Below are positions 33,632 to 42,580 of a stretch of DNA of 64,000 nucleotides, piece by piece. Every line of letters begins with the position of its first letter. Within the stretch, counting starts at the first letter, position 1. The notes beneath the pieces are model-generated. The model had not been told where the DNA came from and searched no databases. It was given only the letters and a program-made list of their open reading frames with translations. The position numbers were made by a program, and so were the translations under genes. Origin of the DNA: Porphyrobacter sp. SLTP (GTDB lineage: Bacteria > Pseudomonadota > Alphaproteobacteria > Sphingomonadales > Sphingomonadaceae); contig NZ_JAAALE010000013.1 of assembly GCF_009905735.1 (NCBI RefSeq), positions 28,905 to 92,904 of the forward strand, read 5' to 3'.

Positions 33632-34354
33632 ATGGGCTGGACGGACGAGCGCATCGCAACGCTCAAGAAGATGTGGGAAGGCGGCTCCACCGCGAGCGAG
33701 ATCGCGGCCGAGCTCGGCGGGGTCAGCCGCAATGCCGTAATCGGCAAGGCGCACCGCCTTGGTCTGAAGGCGCGCCCCTCTCCGGTGAAGGCCAACGACA
33801 AGAAGAAGCCGGCCGCTCCGGCGAAAAAGCCCGCTGCCGCGCCCGCGCCGCGCGTGGCCGAACCGCGGGCCGAACCCGCTGAGCGCAGCGTCACCGGCGA
33901 AGCGGCTGAACGCCCTGCGCCCCGCGCGCCTGCCCCCTCCCCCCGCGCTGAAGTGGCTGCGGATGACGCCTTGAACGCGGTGCCCTCGCAGCCCGTTCCC
34001 GGCCCGTCGGCCGATCTGCCCAAGATCGTCTCGGTCGGGCCTGGCGGCTTCCTGCGTCAGGGTCCGGGCGATCAGCAGGCGCCGATCCCCCCCGCGCCGC
34101 CGCGCCGTCTTGTGCCCGCCAAGCCGAGCCCTGAAATTGCGGGCAAGACCACGCTGCTGGATCTGTCGGACAAAGTGTGCCGCTGGCCGATGGGCCATCC
34201 GGGCGAGGCCGATTTCCATTTCTGCGGCGTCGCAGTGAACCCGGGCTTCCCCTATTGCGTCGAACATTGCGGCCGCGCCTATCAGGCCCAGCTTCCGCGC
34301 GGCGTGCGTCGTCCACCGCCGCCACTGCCGTTCGGCGGCCCACGCGTTCGGTAA
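33632..34354 (+). CDS. gcrA: GcrA cell-cycle regulator
   Basis: 240 residues. The N-terminal helix-turn-helix GWTDERIATLKKMWEGGSTASEIAAELGGVSRNAVIGKAHRLGL is diagnostic of GcrA, and the C-terminus has the conserved CRWPMGHPGEADFHFCG ... YCVEHCGRAYQ region that contacts sigma-70. A Pro/Ala/Lys-rich linker joins them and is longer than in Caulobacter GcrA (173 residues). GcrA activates promoters containing CcrM-methylated GANTC sites during the alphaproteobacterial cell cycle, so it also supports the taxonomic assignment. Confidence 0.95.
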   Translation: MGWTDERIATLKKMWEGGSTASEIAAELGGVSRNAVIGKAHRLGLKARPSPVKANDKKKPAAPAKKPAAAPAPRVAEPRAEPAERSVTGEAAERPAPRAPAPSPRAEVAADDALNAVPSQPVPGPSADLPKIVSVGPGGFLRQGPGDQQAPIPPAPPRRLVPAKPSPEIAGKTTLLDLSDKVCRWPMGHPGEADFHFCGVAVNPGFPYCVEHCGRAYQAQLPRGVRRPPPPLPFGGPRVR

Positions 34355-34447
34355 ACCATCGCGCATGGCGAAGGGCAGCCCGCATCGGGCCTTGCCCTTG
34401 CCAAGCCTCGCCTTCTATGACTGGGGCGGGTCAAAGGGAGCGCTAAC

Positions 34448-35401
34448 ATGCACGCCAGATCAGGATTGCAACTGGTAGCGCTAGTCGCACTCATGACTGC
34501 GCAGGCGGCCCATGCTGAATTGCCCGAACCAGTGCGCGCCATGATCGATGCCGCGATCGCCACCGGTGATGAAACCAAGGTGCGCACCGTTACCGAAATT
34601 GCGCGCGCGACCAATCCGGGCGATCAGGAAGAAATCGACGCTATCGTCGCCACCTTCGAGGCGGGTGTCGCAGCGCGCAAAACGGCCGAGGCCGAGGCGA
34701 AAGTGGCGCAGATCCGCTCGGCCGGCTTGTTCGACAACTGGTCCGGCAAGGGCGAATTTGGCGCTTTCCGCGCCACCGGCAACTCGGACAATACCGGCGT
34801 GACCGCAGGTCTGACCTTGGACCGCCAAGGCATCGACTGGCGCCACAAGCTGACAGGTCGAGTCGATTATCAACGCGCCAATGGTCTCACGACCCGCGAA
34901 CAATACCTCGCCCGCTACGAGCCCAACTTCAACGTCTCCGACAATTTCTATGTCTATGCACTCGCCCAATACGAGCGCGACCGGTTTCAGGGCATCGCAG
35001 CGCGCTACGCCGTGTCGGGCGGCATGGGCTATCAAGCGCTCAAGGCGGATGACATCCAGCTGTCGGTCAAGGCCGGGCCTGCTTACCGCGTCACCGAATT
35101 CGCCGATGGTCGCAATGAAAGCCGGATCGCCGGGTTGATCGGCCTCGATTTCGACTGGAACATTACTGAAAAGCTGAAGCTGACGCAGGACACCAATGCC
35201 GTGGCTGAAACGGGCGGATCGGCGGTGGCCATCATCGATTCGCGCAACACCACGCTTGATCTGATCACCGGCCTTGATGCCCGGATCAACCGCAGCCTGA
35301 CCGCGCGCTTTTCCTATGCGGTCGAGTATGACAGCAACCCGCCGTCAGGCGCGGTGCAGACTGATACGCTGAGCCGCGTGACGCTCATCTACGATTTCTG
35401 A
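34448..35401 (+). CDS. DUF481 outer-membrane beta-barrel protein
   Basis: 317 residues with a signal peptide (cleavage after QAAHA), a helical stretch rich in Ala/Glu (residues about 25-95) and then a barrel of alternating strands (GEFGAFRATGNSDNTGVTAGLTLDR, KLTGRVDYQRANGLTTREQYLARYEPNFN) ending in a C-terminal Phe (RVTLIYDF), as in DUF481/YdiY salt-induced outer-membrane proteins. Function is not established. It converges with the spermidine-synthase-like gene and overlaps it by 13 bases. Confidence 0.85.
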   Translation: MHARSGLQLVALVALMTAQAAHAELPEPVRAMIDAAIATGDETKVRTVTEIARATNPGDQEEIDAIVATFEAGVAARKTAEAEAKVAQIRSAGLFDNWSGKGEFGAFRATGNSDNTGVTAGLTLDRQGIDWRHKLTGRVDYQRANGLTTREQYLARYEPNFNVSDNFYVYALAQYERDRFQGIAARYAVSGGMGYQALKADDIQLSVKAGPAYRVTEFADGRNESRIAGLIGLDFDWNITEKLKLTQDTNAVAETGGSAVAIIDSRNTTLDLITGLDARINRSLTARFSYAVEYDSNPPSGAVQTDTLSRVTLIYDF

Positions 35402-36069
35402 GCGAACCAGATGATGTGATGCGCGCCCTTCTTGTTGGGGCGCGACCGGACGTTCCATTCCACGATCTCGAGGCCGGTATCGCGCAGGCGCTTGGCAAAG
35501 GCGGGATCGGGCCCAGCTGACCATACCGCGAGAATACCGCCCGGCTTCAGCGCATCGCGCGCCTTGGCAAGGCCGGTGCGCGAATAGATCCGGTTGTTGG
35601 CGTCGCGCACGATCCCGTCAGGGCCATTGTCGACATCGAGCAGGATCGCGTCGAACTTGGCGCAGGTGCCATCGTTGGCATCATCGATCAGCGCGGCGAC
35701 ATCGCAGATTTTCAGATCGAGGCGTGGGTCTGACAGGCCCTCCCCCGTCAGTTCCGCCATCGGCCCTTTGGCCCAGTCAATGATCGCGTCAGAGATTTCG
35801 GCGACCACAATCTGCGCCTTAGGGCCAAGCCGTGCCGCAGCGGCGCGATAGGTGAAGCCCATGCCGTATCCGCCGATCAACAGGCGCGCATTCTCTTTGC
35901 CCAGCCGCTCGATGGTGAGCTGCGCCAGCTGTTCTTCCGAGAAACGCATCCGCGTGCTCATCAGCTCGTTACGTCCCAGCACGATCATGAAATCGCGGCC
36001 GTGGCGGTAAAGGTCGAGGCAGACGCCGTCCTCGATCTGGGTGCTGTCGATCAGTTCACGCTGAAGCAT
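35389..36069 (-). CDS. Spermidine-synthase-like methyltransferase-fold protein
   Basis: 226 residues with a Rossmann fold of the spermidine synthase group: LLIGGYGMGFTYRAAAA (nucleotide loop), IVVAEISDAIIDWA, DPRLDLKICDVAALI and FDAILLDVDNGPDG. It is shorter than SpeE of about 280-300 residues and has a reduced N-terminal sheet, as in the SpeE-like proteins of many alphaproteobacteria whose substrate is unproven. It follows pnp on the same strand, separated by a palindromic repeat. Confidence 0.8.
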   Translation of the reverse strand: MLQRELIDSTQIEDGVCLDLYRHGRDFMIVLGRNELMSTRMRFSEEQLAQLTIERLGKENARLLIGGYGMGFTYRAAAARLGPKAQIVVAEISDAIIDWAKGPMAELTGEGLSDPRLDLKICDVAALIDDANDGTCAKFDAILLDVDNGPDGIVRDANNRIYSRTGLAKARDALKPGGILAVWSAGPDPAFAKRLRDTGLEIVEWNVRSRPNKKGAHHIIWFAQKS

Positions 36070-36130
36070 AAGTCAGTTCTCAAATTAAGAGGCCGCCCGG
36101 ATTTCTCCGAGCGGCCCTTGTATCTCACCT

Positions 36131-36212
36131 CGTCATCCCGGCGAAGGCCGGGACCCAGAGCGGCAAACGCTGGTCCCGGTGTCGCTGGGCCCCGGCCTGC
36201 GCCGGGTTGACG
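36131..36212. repeat. Palindromic intergenic repeat, CGTCATCCCGG type
   Basis: Arms at 36131-36158 (CGTCATCCCGGCGAAGGC...) and 36185-36212 pair almost fully around a 26-base centre. This resembles a dispersed repeat family common in alpha- and gammaproteobacteria. It lies between the pnp stop and the downstream SpeE-like gene and may act as a transcript 3' end or stabiliser. Confidence 0.75.
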
Positions 36213-36222
36213 AGCAATGCGA

Positions 36223-38520
36223 CTAGTCCTTGAGGAAGTCGGGCAGGCCCGCAGGTGCGCTGTCGCGCGGACCACGGTCACCGCCGCGATCGCCGCCACG
36301 GCCCCCACGGTCGCCACCACGGCCACCGCCGCCGCCCTTCGGCCCACGACGATCGCCGCCGCGATCACCACGGCCACCTTCACGCGGTTCACGCGCTTCG
36401 CGGGGCGGACGGGTGTCTTCCAGCTCAGCGCCGGTTTCCTGATCGACGACGCGCATCGACAGGCGGACCTTGCCACGCTGGTCGATCTCGAGCACCTTGA
36501 CCTTCACTTCCATGCCTTCGGAGACGACATCGGTGGGCTTCTCAACCCGCTCGTTGCGCATTTCCGAGACGTGGACGAGACCGTCCTTGCCGCCCATGAA
36601 GTTCACGAACGCGCCGAAATCGACGATGTTCACGACCTTGCCGTTGTAGATCTTGCCGACTTCGGCTTCCTCGACGATGCCGAGGATCCACTTCTTCGCC
36701 GCTTCGATCTCGTCGACGTTGCTGGACGAGATCTTGATCACGCCTTCATCGTCGATGTCGACCTTGGCGCCGGTTTCGGCGACGATCTCGCGGATCACCT
36801 TGCCGCCGGTGCCGATGACGTCACGGATCTTCGACTTGTCGATCTGGATCGTCTCGATGCGCGGGGCGTGCTTGCTGACTTCGGTGCGGGCACCGGTCAG
36901 AGCCTTGGCCATTTCGCCGAGGATGTGCATCCGGCCAGCCTTGGCCTGTTCCAGCGCCTTGGCCATGATTTCCTGCGTGATGCCGGCAATCTTGATGTCC
37001 ATCTGCATCGTGGTGATGCCGTTCTCGGTACCGGCAACCTTGAAGTCCATGTCACCGAGGTGATCTTCGTCACCCAGGATGTCCGACAGAACGGCAAAGT
37101 CATCGCCTTCGAGGATCAGGCCCATCGCGATGCCCGAAACCGGAGCCTTCACCGGCACACCGGCGTCCATCATCGACAGACAACCGCCGCACACGGTCGC
37201 CATCGAAGACGAGCCGTTGGACTCGGTAATGTCGGACAGAACACGGATGGTGTAGGGGAAGTCTTCCTTGCTCGGCAGCACGGGGTTCAGCGCGCGCCAG
37301 GCAAGCTTGCCGTGACCGACTTCGCGACGACCCGGAGCGCCGAAGCGGCCCACTTCACCGACCGAATAGGGCGGGAAGTTGTAGTGCAGCATGAAGCTAG
37401 TGTACGACAGGCCTTCCAGACCATCGATCATCTGCTCGGAATCCTTCGTGCCGAGCGTGGTGGTGCAGATCGCCTGGGTTTCGCCGCGGGTGAACAGCGA
37501 CGAACCATGCGTGCGCGGCAGGAAGCCGACGATCGCTTCGATCGGGCGGACCTGATCGAGCTTGCGGCCGTCGATGCGCTGGCCATCCTTGAGGATCGCC
37601 CCGCGCACGATTTCAGCTTCGAGCTTCTTCATCAGCTTGCCAGCAACCATCTGGGTCTGGCCGCCTTCGTCCGCAAACGCTGCCTTGGCCTTGGCCCGGG
37701 CTTCGTTAAGCAGGTTCGAACGCTGCGACTTGTCGGTGACCTTGTAAGCCGCCGCAATATCGCCGCCGATCAGCTCCTTGAGCTTGGCCTTCATGTCAGC
37801 GGTGTTGTCGCTGAGGTCGACGGTCCAGGGATCCTTGGCAGCCTGTTCAGCCAGATCGATGATCGCGCCGATGACGTTGCGGATTTCGCTATGCGCGAAC
37901 ATCACTGCGCCGAGCATCTCGTCTTCGGTCAGTTCCTTGGCTTCGGATTCGACCATCATCACCGCGTCTTGCGTGGCAGCGACGACTAGATCAAGCTGGC
38001 CTTCGGCGAGCGCCTTGTCCTGCTTCGGGTTGAGCGTGTATTCGCCATCAACATATCCGACGCGCGCAGCGCCGATCGGCCCCATGAAGGGGACGCCCGA
38101 GATGGTCAGGGCAGCCGAGGCTGCGATCATCGCAACGATATCGGCTTCGGTTTCGCCGTCGAACGACAGAACCTGACAGATAACGTTGATTTCGTTGTAG
38201 AAACCTTCGGGGAACAGCGGGCGGATCGGACGGTCGATCAGGCGGCTGGTGAGCGTTTCCTTTTCGGTCGCGCCGCGTTCACGCTTGAAAAAGCCGCCCG
38301 GGATGCGCCCGGCGGCCGAGAACTTTTCCTGATAGTGGACGGTGAGCGGGAAGAAATCCTGCCCTTCCTTGACCGACTTGGCGGCGGTCACGGCGCACAG
38401 CACCACGGTTTCGCCATAGGTGGCCAGAACGGCGCCATCGGCCTGACGGGCAATACGCCCGGTTTCCAGAGTGAGGGTCTTGCCGCCCCACTCCAGCGAT
38501 ACGGTTTTCGTGTCGAACAT
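36223..38520 (-). CDS. pnp: Polynucleotide phosphorylase
   Basis: 765 residues from ATG 38520 (GAAGGA upstream; further upstream in-frame sequence is not conserved-looking). Two RNase PH domains ([42 protein letters not shown]), a KH domain ([15 protein letters not shown], about 555-570) and an S1 domain ([28 protein letters not shown]) are in the normal order. The enzyme degrades RNA 3'-5' with phosphate. The tail is unusually Gly/Arg/Asp-rich (RGGDRGG repeats) before the closing LPDFLKD. It lies downstream of rpsO, the usual arrangement. Confidence 0.98.
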   Translation of the reverse strand: MFDTKTVSLEWGGKTLTLETGRIARQADGAVLATYGETVVLCAVTAAKSVKEGQDFFPLTVHYQEKFSAAGRIPGGFFKRERGATEKETLTSRLIDRPIRPLFPEGFYNEINVICQVLSFDGETEADIVAMIAASAALTISGVPFMGPIGAARVGYVDGEYTLNPKQDKALAEGQLDLVVAATQDAVMMVESEAKELTEDEMLGAVMFAHSEIRNVIGAIIDLAEQAAKDPWTVDLSDNTADMKAKLKELIGGDIAAAYKVTDKSQRSNLLNEARAKAKAAFADEGGQTQMVAGKLMKKLEAEIVRGAILKDGQRIDGRKLDQVRPIEAIVGFLPRTHGSSLFTRGETQAICTTTLGTKDSEQMIDGLEGLSYTSFMLHYNFPPYSVGEVGRFGAPGRREVGHGKLAWRALNPVLPSKEDFPYTIRVLSDITESNGSSSMATVCGGCLSMMDAGVPVKAPVSGIAMGLILEGDDFAVLSDILGDEDHLGDMDFKVAGTENGITTMQMDIKIAGITQEIMAKALEQAKAGRMHILGEMAKALTGARTEVSKHAPRIETIQIDKSKIRDVIGTGGKVIREIVAETGAKVDIDDEGVIKISSSNVDEIEAAKKWILGIVEEAEVGKIYNGKVVNIVDFGAFVNFMGGKDGLVHVSEMRNERVEKPTDVVSEGMEVKVKVLEIDQRGKVRLSMRVVDQETGAELEDTRPPREAREPREGGRGDRGGDRRGPKGGGGGRGGDRGGRGGDRGGDRGPRDSAPAGLPDFLKD

Positions 38521-38654
38521 TGATTTTCCTTCTGACCCGCTCAGCCATATTGCCGGGCGGGGCCTCATGTGCCGGGGAAACAACCGTCCCGGTCCGGTGC
38601 GGAGCGCTTCGGCCCCAAGGCGGAGCAGACCGAATGTCTGCATGCCCCATATGC

Positions 38655-38684
38655 AAAAAAGGCGGCCCCTTGGAGCCGCCCTTT
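38655..38684 (-). terminator. Terminator or attenuator between rpsO and pnp
   Basis: On the minus strand a GGCGGC/GCCGCC stem (38680-38675 and 38666-38661) is followed by six T residues (38660-38655), immediately after the rpsO stop. It would terminate or attenuate transcription before pnp, so that pnp also needs its own promoter or readthrough. Confidence 0.75.
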
Positions 38685-38694
38685 CGCAAAACTC

Positions 38695-38964
38695 TTACTT
38701 ACGCAGGCCCAGCTTCTGGATCAGAGCATTGTACCGCTCCACATCCTTCTTCTTGAGGTAGGCCAGCAGCGTGCGACGCTTGTTGACCATCATCAGCAGG
38801 CCACGACGCGAGTGGTTGTCCTTGTGGTGATCCTTGAAGTGCTCGGTCAGGTTGCGGATGCGCTGCGTGAGGATCGCAACCTGCACTTCGGGGCTGCCGG
38901 TGTCCTTGGGATCACGGGCATTGTCAGCAATGATGGTCTGCTTAACTTCGGCGGTCACCGACAT
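38695..38964 (-). CDS. rpsO: 30S ribosomal protein S15
   Basis: 89 residues, the standard length, with the S15 signature ([51 protein letters not shown]). It binds 16S rRNA in the central domain of the small subunit. Encoded between truB (14 bases upstream) and pnp, the common bacterial order. Confidence 0.98.
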   Translation of the reverse strand: MSVTAEVKQTIIADNARDPKDTGSPEVQVAILTQRIRNLTEHFKDHHKDNHSRRGLLMMVNKRRTLLAYLKKKDVERYNALIQKLGLRK

Positions 38965-38978
38965 AGTACGTCTCTTTC

Positions 38979-39953
38979 TTACTCAGCGACATCGGGAAGG
39001 TTGAACCCCCGGACGACCGTGGCCGTCCCATCCGAAATTTCCATCAGCGCGACCGGGACGCAGCCCAGTTTCGCGAGGTAAAGCCCGGATGATTGGGGCA
39101 TGTCAGACAGCACCCGGCCCTGTCGGACCGCCTGCGCGCTTGTCTGATCGAGGTGAAGGGCCGGGATGTCGTCCAGCCCTGCCTCTAACGGCAGGAGGAG
39201 GTGTTCAAGGCCCCGGCCCTTAGCGGTTTCCTCCAGCAAGTCCAGCGAAATCGCTTGGGATTGGGTGAACGGACCGGCCTTCGTGCGGCACAGATAGGTG
39301 ACGTGGCCGCAAGTGCCAAGCGCATAGGCGATGTCGCGCGCAAGGCTGCGGATATAGGTGCCTTTGGAAACTTGGGCGGTGAGGGTGATTTCATCCAAGC
39401 CCGTTCGCCCTGAGCATGTCGAAGGGCCGTCCTCAACTTCGGAAGTAAAGTGCGGGGCTTCGACAAGCTCAGCCCGAACGGAAAGCGAGTGGATCGTCAC
39501 CGCCCGCGCCGTCAATTCCACCACCTCCCCCGCCCGGGCCAGATCATAGGCGCGCTGACCGCCAACCTTGAGTGCCGAATAGGCTGGCGGCACTTGCTCT
39601 ATCGGGCCTGTGAAGCGCGGCAACACCGCTTCCACCTCGGCCAGCGTGGGGCGCACATCGCTCTCCGCGACGATCTCACCCTCGGTATCGAGGGTCGATG
39701 TCTCCGCGCCGAACTGCACCGTGAATATATAGATCTTGTCGCTATCCAGCATCCGCCCGGCCAGTTTGGTCGCTTCGCCCAGTGCGATCGGCAGCACGCC
39801 TTCCGCCAACGGATCGAGCGTCCCGCCGTGACCCACCTTGGTCTTGGCATAGCCGTTCTGGCGCAGCACGCGCTTGACCGCGCTCACGCCCTGGGTGCTG
39901 CCCATGCCCTTCGGTTTGTCGAGAATCAGCCATCCGGAAAGCGGCGCAGTCAT
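38979..39953 (-). CDS. truB: tRNA pseudouridine(55) synthase, with an in-frame palindromic repeat
   Basis: 324 residues from ATG 39953, which overlaps the tdk stop (ATGA). Conserved TruB text includes [40 protein letters not shown] (catalytic Asp in GGTLDP), [19 protein letters not shown] and [12 protein letters not shown]. The enzyme makes pseudouridine 55 in the T-loop of tRNAs. Residues encoded by 39481-39401 (AELVEAPHF ... [10 protein letters not shown]) are not part of the family: they are the translation of an 81-base palindromic repeat inserted in frame just before the [11 protein letters not shown] strand. Confidence 0.96.
   Translation of the reverse strand: MTAPLSGWLILDKPKGMGSTQGVSAVKRVLRQNGYAKTKVGHGGTLDPLAEGVLPIALGEATKLAGRMLDSDKIYIFTVQFGAETSTLDTEGEIVAESDVRPTLAEVEAVLPRFTGPIEQVPPAYSALKVGGQRAYDLARAGEVVELTARAVTIHSLSVRAELVEAPHFTSEVEDGPSTCSGRTGLDEITLTAQVSKGTYIRSLARDIAYALGTCGHVTYLCRTKAGPFTQSQAISLDLLEETAKGRGLEHLLLPLEAGLDDIPALHLDQTSAQAVRQGRVLSDMPQSSGLYLAKLGCVPVALMEISDGTATVVRGFNLPDVAE
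39401..39481. repeat. Palindromic repeat inserted in frame in truB
   Basis: The arms CCGTTCGCCCTGAGC... (39401-39426) and its near complement at 39454-39481 (GGGGCTTCGACAAGCTCAGC...) enclose a 27-base centre. The TTCGACAAGCTCAG core is a dispersed repeat well known from Sphingomonadales and other proteobacteria, normally intergenic. The element is 81 bases, a multiple of three with no stop in the truB frame, so truB stays open. Confidence 0.85.
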
Positions 39954-40525
39954 CCGCTCAGGGCCTCGGAAAAATGCCGGCGACACAGCGCCACATAGCG
40001 GTCATTCCCGCCGATCTCGGTCTGCTGGCCCTGCCGCACCGCCGCGCCGCTGGCATCGACGCGGAGGTTCATCGTCGCCTTGCGGCCGCAGTGGCAGACA
40101 GCTTTCAGCTCCACCAGAGCGTCGGCGATCCCGAGCAGCACCGCAGAGCCGGGGAACAGCTCGCCCTGAAAATCCGTCCGCAGGCCATAGCACAGCACCG
40201 GAATGCCGCCTTCGTCCGCCAAGCGTGCCAACTGCCACACCTGATCAGAGGTGAGGAACTGCGCCTCGTCTACCATCACGCAATCGAGCGGCTGCACCTT
40301 GTGTGCCGCGCTGATCGCCGCCCACAAATCGGTATCGGGCGCAAACTTGTGCGCATCGCTCTCCAGCCCGATGCGGCTTTTCACCTGCCCGCCCGAGCGG
40401 CTGTCGAGCGCGGCGGTCCACAGCATCGTTGCCATCCCGCGCTCGCGGTAATTGAAGTCCGCCTGCAAAAGGTGCGAGCTTTTGCCTGCGTTCATGCTGG
40501 CGTAGTAGAAATAGAGCTTGGCCAT
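39950..40525 (-). CDS. tdk: Thymidine kinase
   Basis: 191 residues of the type II thymidine kinase family: P-loop YYASMNAGKSSHLLQ at the N-terminus, MVDEAQFL (Walker B), YGLRTDFQGELF, and a C-terminal zinc site (CHCGRKATMNLR ... CRRHF). It phosphorylates thymidine for salvage. Its stop overlaps the truB start by four bases, an uncommon but tight pairing. Confidence 0.96.
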   Translation of the reverse strand: MAKLYFYYASMNAGKSSHLLQADFNYRERGMATMLWTAALDSRSGGQVKSRIGLESDAHKFAPDTDLWAAISAAHKVQPLDCVMVDEAQFLTSDQVWQLARLADEGGIPVLCYGLRTDFQGELFPGSAVLLGIADALVELKAVCHCGRKATMNLRVDASGAAVRQGQQTEIGGNDRYVALCRRHFSEALSG

Positions 40526-40605
40526 CGTGTCAGACTACCCATTCGCCGAGCGCTGGGCGAGGTGGGGGTGAACCTTTTGCCCGGTTGAAGCGTATAGGTA
40601 AGATC

Positions 40606-41190
40606 ATGATCAAGTCCGCCGCCCGCCCCCGGATGTTCCTGCTGCCGCTGTTTGCCGTGTTCGCGCTGGCCAATAGCGCGAGCGTGCCGCAGCGCTATAC
40701 CCTTGATGCGTCGGCGAGCAATGTTTCGGCCAAGGTGCCGTTCTTCGGCCTCGCCAGCAAGACTGCGCGCTTCCCGCGGATGGAGGGTGCGGTTACGATC
40801 GTACCGGGTGCACCGGAGAAGGCCCTGATCGACGTCACCTTCGATGCCACCGCGATCGAAGCGCCCGACAGCGTCACGCTCGCCCGGCTGCGGAGCGACA
40901 AGTTCTTCTGGGTGGACAAATATCCCTCGATCCGGTTCATCGGCCGCTCGCTCAAGCTGTCGAGCACGACGCGCGGGACCGTGAGCGGCGAGTTGACCGC
41001 CCGCGGCGTGACCCGGCCGGCGACGCTGGCGGTGACCTTCAATGCCGATCCGATCGCGCAGGCCGGAAAGCCCGTGAGCTTCACCGGAACCACCACCATC
41101 GACCGGCGGCAGTTCGGGATGAAGGCGTACCAGCTGGTTGTCGGCAACAAGGTGGACATCACGCTGAAAGCGCGAATGATCCCGCGCTAA
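40606..41190 (+). CDS. YceI family periplasmic protein
   Basis: 194 residues from ATG 40606. A signal peptide (MFLLPLFAVFALANSAS) precedes a lipocalin-like YceI domain: RYTLDASASNVSAKVPFFGLASKTARFPRMEGAVTI, LARLRSDKFFWVDKYPSIRFIGRSL and RGTVSGELTARGVTRPATLAVTF. YceI proteins bind isoprenoid or polyprenyl chains such as quinone precursors in the periplasm. The gene ends 3 bases from the converging rbfA. Confidence 0.93.
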   Translation: MIKSAARPRMFLLPLFAVFALANSASVPQRYTLDASASNVSAKVPFFGLASKTARFPRMEGAVTIVPGAPEKALIDVTFDATAIEAPDSVTLARLRSDKFFWVDKYPSIRFIGRSLKLSSTTRGTVSGELTARGVTRPATLAVTFNADPIAQAGKPVSFTGTTTIDRRQFGMKAYQLVVGNKVDITLKARMIPR

Positions 41191-41193
41191 GCG

Positions 41194-41595
41194 CTACTCT
41201 TCCTCATCTTCCAGATCGCGGGCGACCTTGGGGTCGCGCAGCAAGGCTTCGATCCGGTCGGCCTCAGCAAAGCTCTCATCCTTGCGGAACTTGAGCTTGG
41301 GCGCGAATTTCAGCCCCAATCGCTGGGCGACTTCGCGCTGAAGGAAGGCCGTGTTCTGGCGCAAGGCAACCACCACCTCGTCCTCGCCCGCCCCCATCAG
41401 GGGCTTCACATAGGCGGTGGCGTTGCGCAGGTCGGGGGTCATGCGCACCTCGGTGACCGAGATATACGCCGCGCGTACGACATCGTCATGCACCTCGCCC
41501 CGCGCGAGCAGCTCCGACAAGATATGCCGCACCCGTTCGCCAACTTTGAGGACGCGGACCGATTGCTGTTCGGTGGTGAAAGGCGCCTTGGCCAT
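41194..41595 (-). CDS. rbfA: Ribosome-binding factor A
   Basis: 133 residues from ATG 41595, the KH-fold Rbf[82 protein letters not shown]. It helps mature the 16S rRNA 5' end in the 30S subunit. It is the last gene of the nusA-infB cluster but is separated from infB by two unusual genes. Its ATG overlaps the DUF1697 stop (TAATG). Confidence 0.96.
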   Translation of the reverse strand: MAKAPFTTEQQSVRVLKVGERVRHILSELLARGEVHDDVVRAAYISVTEVRMTPDLRNATAYVKPLMGAGEDEVVVALRQNTAFLQREVAQRLGLKFAPKLKFRKDESFAEADRIEALLRDPKVARDLEDEEE

Positions 41596-42137
41596 TACGC
41601 CATCGCCTCGGCAATCCGCCGGATCGAGCGGATGTTGCGCGCCGTGCCGCGGCACCCAAGGCGTCGCAGCAAAAAGGGCCCTGTCAGCTTGCTGTTGGCG
41701 GCGCTGTCCACAAAGTCGATATGCAAGGCCGCCGTACCCGGCGCAAGTCGCTCCGACCCGCGTCCTTCATGGTCGCTGGCGAGTTGGTCGAACGCCTCCG
41801 GGCCGGGTTGGCCTTCAAGGAAATGGACATGCACAAGGTTGTCTGCGCCGACATCGGCGAACGGATTCTCGGCAACCGCGCCAAGCAGGCCTTCGCGCGT
41901 CGTCACAACCGCGAATGTGGCGATGTCGAATGTCTCGGCGATCACCTCCGCGAAGCGCGCCGGGTACTCGGACCGGAGGGCGGGATCTCCGTCAAACAGT
42001 ACATTGCCGCTGGCGGTCACGGTGGCGACATTGGCAAAGCCCGCCGCTTCCAGCGCAGCGCGCAGATCGGCCATCTTGAGCCGGTTGCCGCCGACGTTGA
42101 TGCTGCCCAGCAGTGCGGCGAGGCGGACAGTGGCCAC
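41595..42137 (-). CDS. DUF1697 protein
   Basis: 180 residues with the DUF1697 N-terminus [63 protein letters not shown] and a C-terminal [26 protein letters not shown] region. The family has a known fold and no firm function. It sits inside the infB-rbfA interval, coupled to both neighbours by overlapping stop and start codons. Confidence 0.87.
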   Translation of the reverse strand: MATVRLAALLGSINVGGNRLKMADLRAALEAAGFANVATVTASGNVLFDGDPALRSEYPARFAEVIAETFDIATFAVVTTREGLLGAVAENPFADVGADNLVHVHFLEGQPGPEAFDQLASDHEGRGSERLAPGTAALHIDFVDSAANSKLTGPFLLRRLGCRGTARNIRSIRRIAEAMA

Positions 42138-42580
42138 TATCCCATCCCCGTGCTGGTCGGCGTCGGGCGCGGAGTCGGCAGCGCGGTCGAGGTCGAGCGG
42201 GCGTAAACCGTCCCATCCTCGGCCAGCAATTCGCCTTCGAGGAAAACGACGCGCCGCCCGCCCTTCACCACCCGGCCTTTGCCGATGATCGTTGCGCCTT
42301 CGGGAATCAGGCGGATCAGGCTCATAGAAATGTCGAGATTGAGCGGCGCCATCTCGCCGCCGGTGGCCGCGACATAGGCATAGCCCATTACATCATCCAA
42401 ATAGCCCGCGACCAAGCCCCCCTGCACGCCGCCGCGCCAGGTGGTCATCTCCCGTTTCACGGTGAAACGCAGAGTGACGGTCTGGGCGGCCTCATCCCAT
42501 CCGACAAATTCCGAGCCGAGCAGCGCCGTGTGCGGCGACTGCCCGGCATCGTCTGGGTAGTGCGTATCCGTCAGGCTCAC
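42137..42580 (-). CDS. PaaI-like hotdog thioesterase
   Basis: 147 residues with the hotdog fold: TTWRGGVQGGLVAGYLDDVMGYAYVAATGG is the PaaI-type active-site helix (Gly-rich with Asp), followed by MSLIRLIPEGATIIGKGRVVKGGRRVVFLEGEL and EDGTVYARSTSTA. Likely an acyl-CoA thioesterase of unknown substrate. The start overlaps the infB stop by four bases, so it is expressed with the translation genes. Confidence 0.83.
   Translation of the reverse strand: MSLTDTHYPDDAGQSPHTALLGSEFVGWDEAAQTVTLRFTVKREMTTWRGGVQGGLVAGYLDDVMGYAYVAATGGEMAPLNLDISMSLIRLIPEGATIIGKGRVVKGGRRVVFLEGELLAEDGTVYARSTSTALPTPRPTPTSTGMG

Noticed and set aside
36217..37989. 590-codon plus-strand open frame opposite pnp
   Set aside because: It is the antisense shadow of a certain gene in GC-rich DNA; its translation is His/Asp/Val-rich without any family motif.
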